7,081 bases of DNA from a bacterium. GTDB lineage: Bacteria; Patescibacteriota; Minisyncoccia; UBA6257; GWB1-50-10. The stretch covers positions 1 to 7,081 of the forward strand of contig JAKAHO010000031.1 in the NCBI GenBank assembly GCA_021814835.1, read 5' to 3'. Within the stretch, counting starts at the first letter, position 1, and each line of letters begins with the position of its first letter. Positions 6,036-7,081 of the stretch are shown here, piece after piece. The position numbers were made by a program, and so were the translations under genes. The notes beneath the pieces are model-generated. The model saw nothing but the letters and a program-made list of their open reading frames with translations, was not told the DNA's origin and made no database searches.

Positions 6036-6878
6036 AGGACAGGTGGCTGTTGAGGTAGTAAATGCGCCTGAGTTGCTGACGCCGATACGGAAGCATGTTC
6101 CCCCCGGCGACATCAGAATGACGCCGTATGTTGATGTCGTGAAGCCCGCATCCCCTATTATTTTTATCGCGGCGGCAGTGCCCGTGAGGTCAGTCGGCGT
6201 AGTGCCGATACCGAGCTTGCCTGTAATGTTTACATTCCCCGCAAAAAAGCCGTTGTTCCATGCCGCGCTTGAACCGCCGAGATCAAACGTACCCGCGGCG
6301 TTGGGCACCAGACTCGAATCAAACGTTGCCGCCGAGACGCGTGAAATCGCTCCGCGCCATGTGCGCGCCACCTTTGCGCGCTGGACGCCTGTATTGTAAT
6401 TGAGCGTCAGGTCTACCTGCACAACTGCCGATCCTCCCGGGACTTCGAATTTTGTGACGGTAAAATTACCAACAGTAACCGCATCGTCGGTGAGCGCAAA
6501 GGTTGTACTCGCCGTTCCGCTTGCGTCTACTGTCTTCAGATAAATCGCGGTCGAAGAGGCGTCAGTAAAAATAAAGGTCTGGTCCTGCGTGGATGAGGAC
6601 ATACGGAGCGAGAGCGTGGTGCTTGCCACTCCCGATGGATTCTGGATAAGACTCGACTGGCGCACAAGGCGTTGAATAGTATTTGCGACGAACGTGACCT
6701 GCTGGCTCACGTTGTTCATTGAGTTCTGACGCACCTCGGTCTGCGTTACCGACGTCAGAATATTTACAAGAAAGACTGCGCTTATCGAAAAAATGACCGC
6801 ATAAATGAGGACTTCAATAAGGGTAAATCCCCCGCGACGATCATTCCAATTCATCTTCTTCATAATATCACACATCAT
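6033..6878 (-). CDS. Prepilin-like protein with a tail-fibre-like C-terminal part
   Basis: Residues 14-22 (RRGGFTLIE) form a type III prepilin peptidase site: cleavage after G17, methylation of F18, and the conserved Glu at mature position 5 (E22). The hydrophobic helix runs to about 43, followed by the amphipathic helix of type II secretion or type IV pilins (about 44-78) and then a Ser/Thr-rich beta region to about 185. The C-terminal part reads DLGGSSAAWNNGFFAGNVNI (199-218), then KLGIGTTP. It ends with a module containing C262 and C280, which could form a disulfide. Such segments recall tail-fibre and surface proteins, and I have seen similar ends in Patescibacteria. I infer a minor pilin or surface appendage protein. 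The first ATG overlaps the preceding stop (ATGA); starting at M6 (6863) would give a more usual 12-residue leader. No Shine-Dalgarno sequence precedes either. Confidence 0.88.
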   Translation of the reverse strand: MMCDIMKKMNWNDRRGGFTLIEVLIYAVIFSISAVFLVNILTSVTQTEVRQNSMNNVSQQVTFVANTIQRLVRQSSLIQNPSGVASTTLSLRMSSSTQDQTFIFTDASSTAIYLKTVDASGTASTTFALTDDAVTVGNFTVTKFEVPGGSAVVQVDLTLNYNTGVQRAKVARTWRGAISRVSAATFDSSLVPNAAGTFDLGGSSAAWNNGFFAGNVNITGKLGIGTTPTDLTGTAAAIKIIGDAGFTTSTYGVILMSPGGTCFRIGVSNSGAFTTSTATCP

Positions 6879-7081
6879 TTGTAGTACACGCGGTTTACTA
6901 CGCGGAAATCAACGTAGCTCAGACCATCCCACTTTGTGCGCTCCATAATGTTTTTCAGAATACTTGCGATGCGTTCAGGAACCACGTCAAAGCTGAAGAG
7001 CAGTTCCCCCCCGTGCGAGGGCGTAATACTCCACTCGCGCAGATTGTGGTCTTTTACTGTGACGTGCGTGATGGCGATACC
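6875..7081 (-). CDS. C-terminal 68 codons of an unidentified protein, possibly FtsQ-like
   Basis: The frame is open from the window edge to TGA at 6877-6875; the 5' part is missing. The visible part has no membrane segment, no Cys, and a mixed alpha/beta pattern. A helix is likely at about 35-50 (PERIASILKNIMERTKW), followed by a final strand, GLSYVDFRVVNRVYYK (53-68). That ending, together with REWSITPSHGGELLF (15-29), loosely recalls the C-terminus of FtsQ/DivIB division proteins, where a helix precedes a VDLR-like strand. This is resemblance from memory only. It overlaps the pilin-like gene by 4 nt, so the two are probably cotranslated, and a pilus-assembly protein is an equal possibility. 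Confidence 0.8.
   Translation of the reverse strand, partial: GIAITHVTVKDHNLREWSITPSHGGELLFSFDVVPERIASILKNIMERTKWDGLSYVDFRVVNRVYYK

Noticed and set aside
6878..6878. A frameshift between the partial upstream gene and the pilin-like gene
   Set aside because: Both frames end or begin cleanly at an ATGA overlap, and the prepilin leader begins a new, complete protein, so these are two genes rather than one broken one.

Overview
The window looks like part of a Patescibacteria (CPR, probably Parcubacteria) chromosome of roughly 50% GC. This is an inference from three things: a compact operon with almost no Shine-Dalgarno sequences, shortened HrcA and GrpE, and neighbouring secreted and pilin-like proteins whose end motifs I associate with that phylum. 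Every gene I can support is on the minus strand, so the window is read here from high to low coordinates.

Region 7081-6033: the last 68 codons of an unidentified gene (weakly FtsQ-like at its end) overlap by 4 nt the start of a pseudopilin-like gene. That protein joins a type IV prepilin N-terminus to a C-terminal part resembling tail-fibre or surface-adhesin sequence. A strong 12-bp hairpin begins in its stop codon and probably ends this transcript.

Region 6035-5849: this is the control region of the heat-shock operon. Hairpin, CIRCE operator (the HrcA binding site) and a good sigma70-type promoter overlap one another. A leader RNA of about 120 nt follows, whose 5' arm can pair either with a nearby segment or with the sequence covering the hrcA start codon. 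It also holds two very short reading frames. This leader is the most unusual thing in the window.

Region 5848-549: hrcA, grpE, dnaK, an unknown multi-pass membrane protein and dnaJ. The first four are separated by 1 nt, 5 nt and a 1-nt overlap, so they are surely cotranscribed and probably translationally coupled. dnaJ follows after 63 nt holding a plausible extra promoter. DnaK, DnaJ and GrpE form the Hsp70 folding machine. HrcA would repress the operon at CIRCE and release it under folding stress. The membrane protein's place between dnaK and dnaJ suggests a link to envelope protein quality control, but nothing in its sequence gives a function.

Region 548-1: a 52-nt gap with an extended -10 promoter, then the first 165 codons of a secreted protein with a clear signal peptide, running off the window. 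No tRNA, rRNA, CRISPR array, insertion sequence or phage gene was seen.
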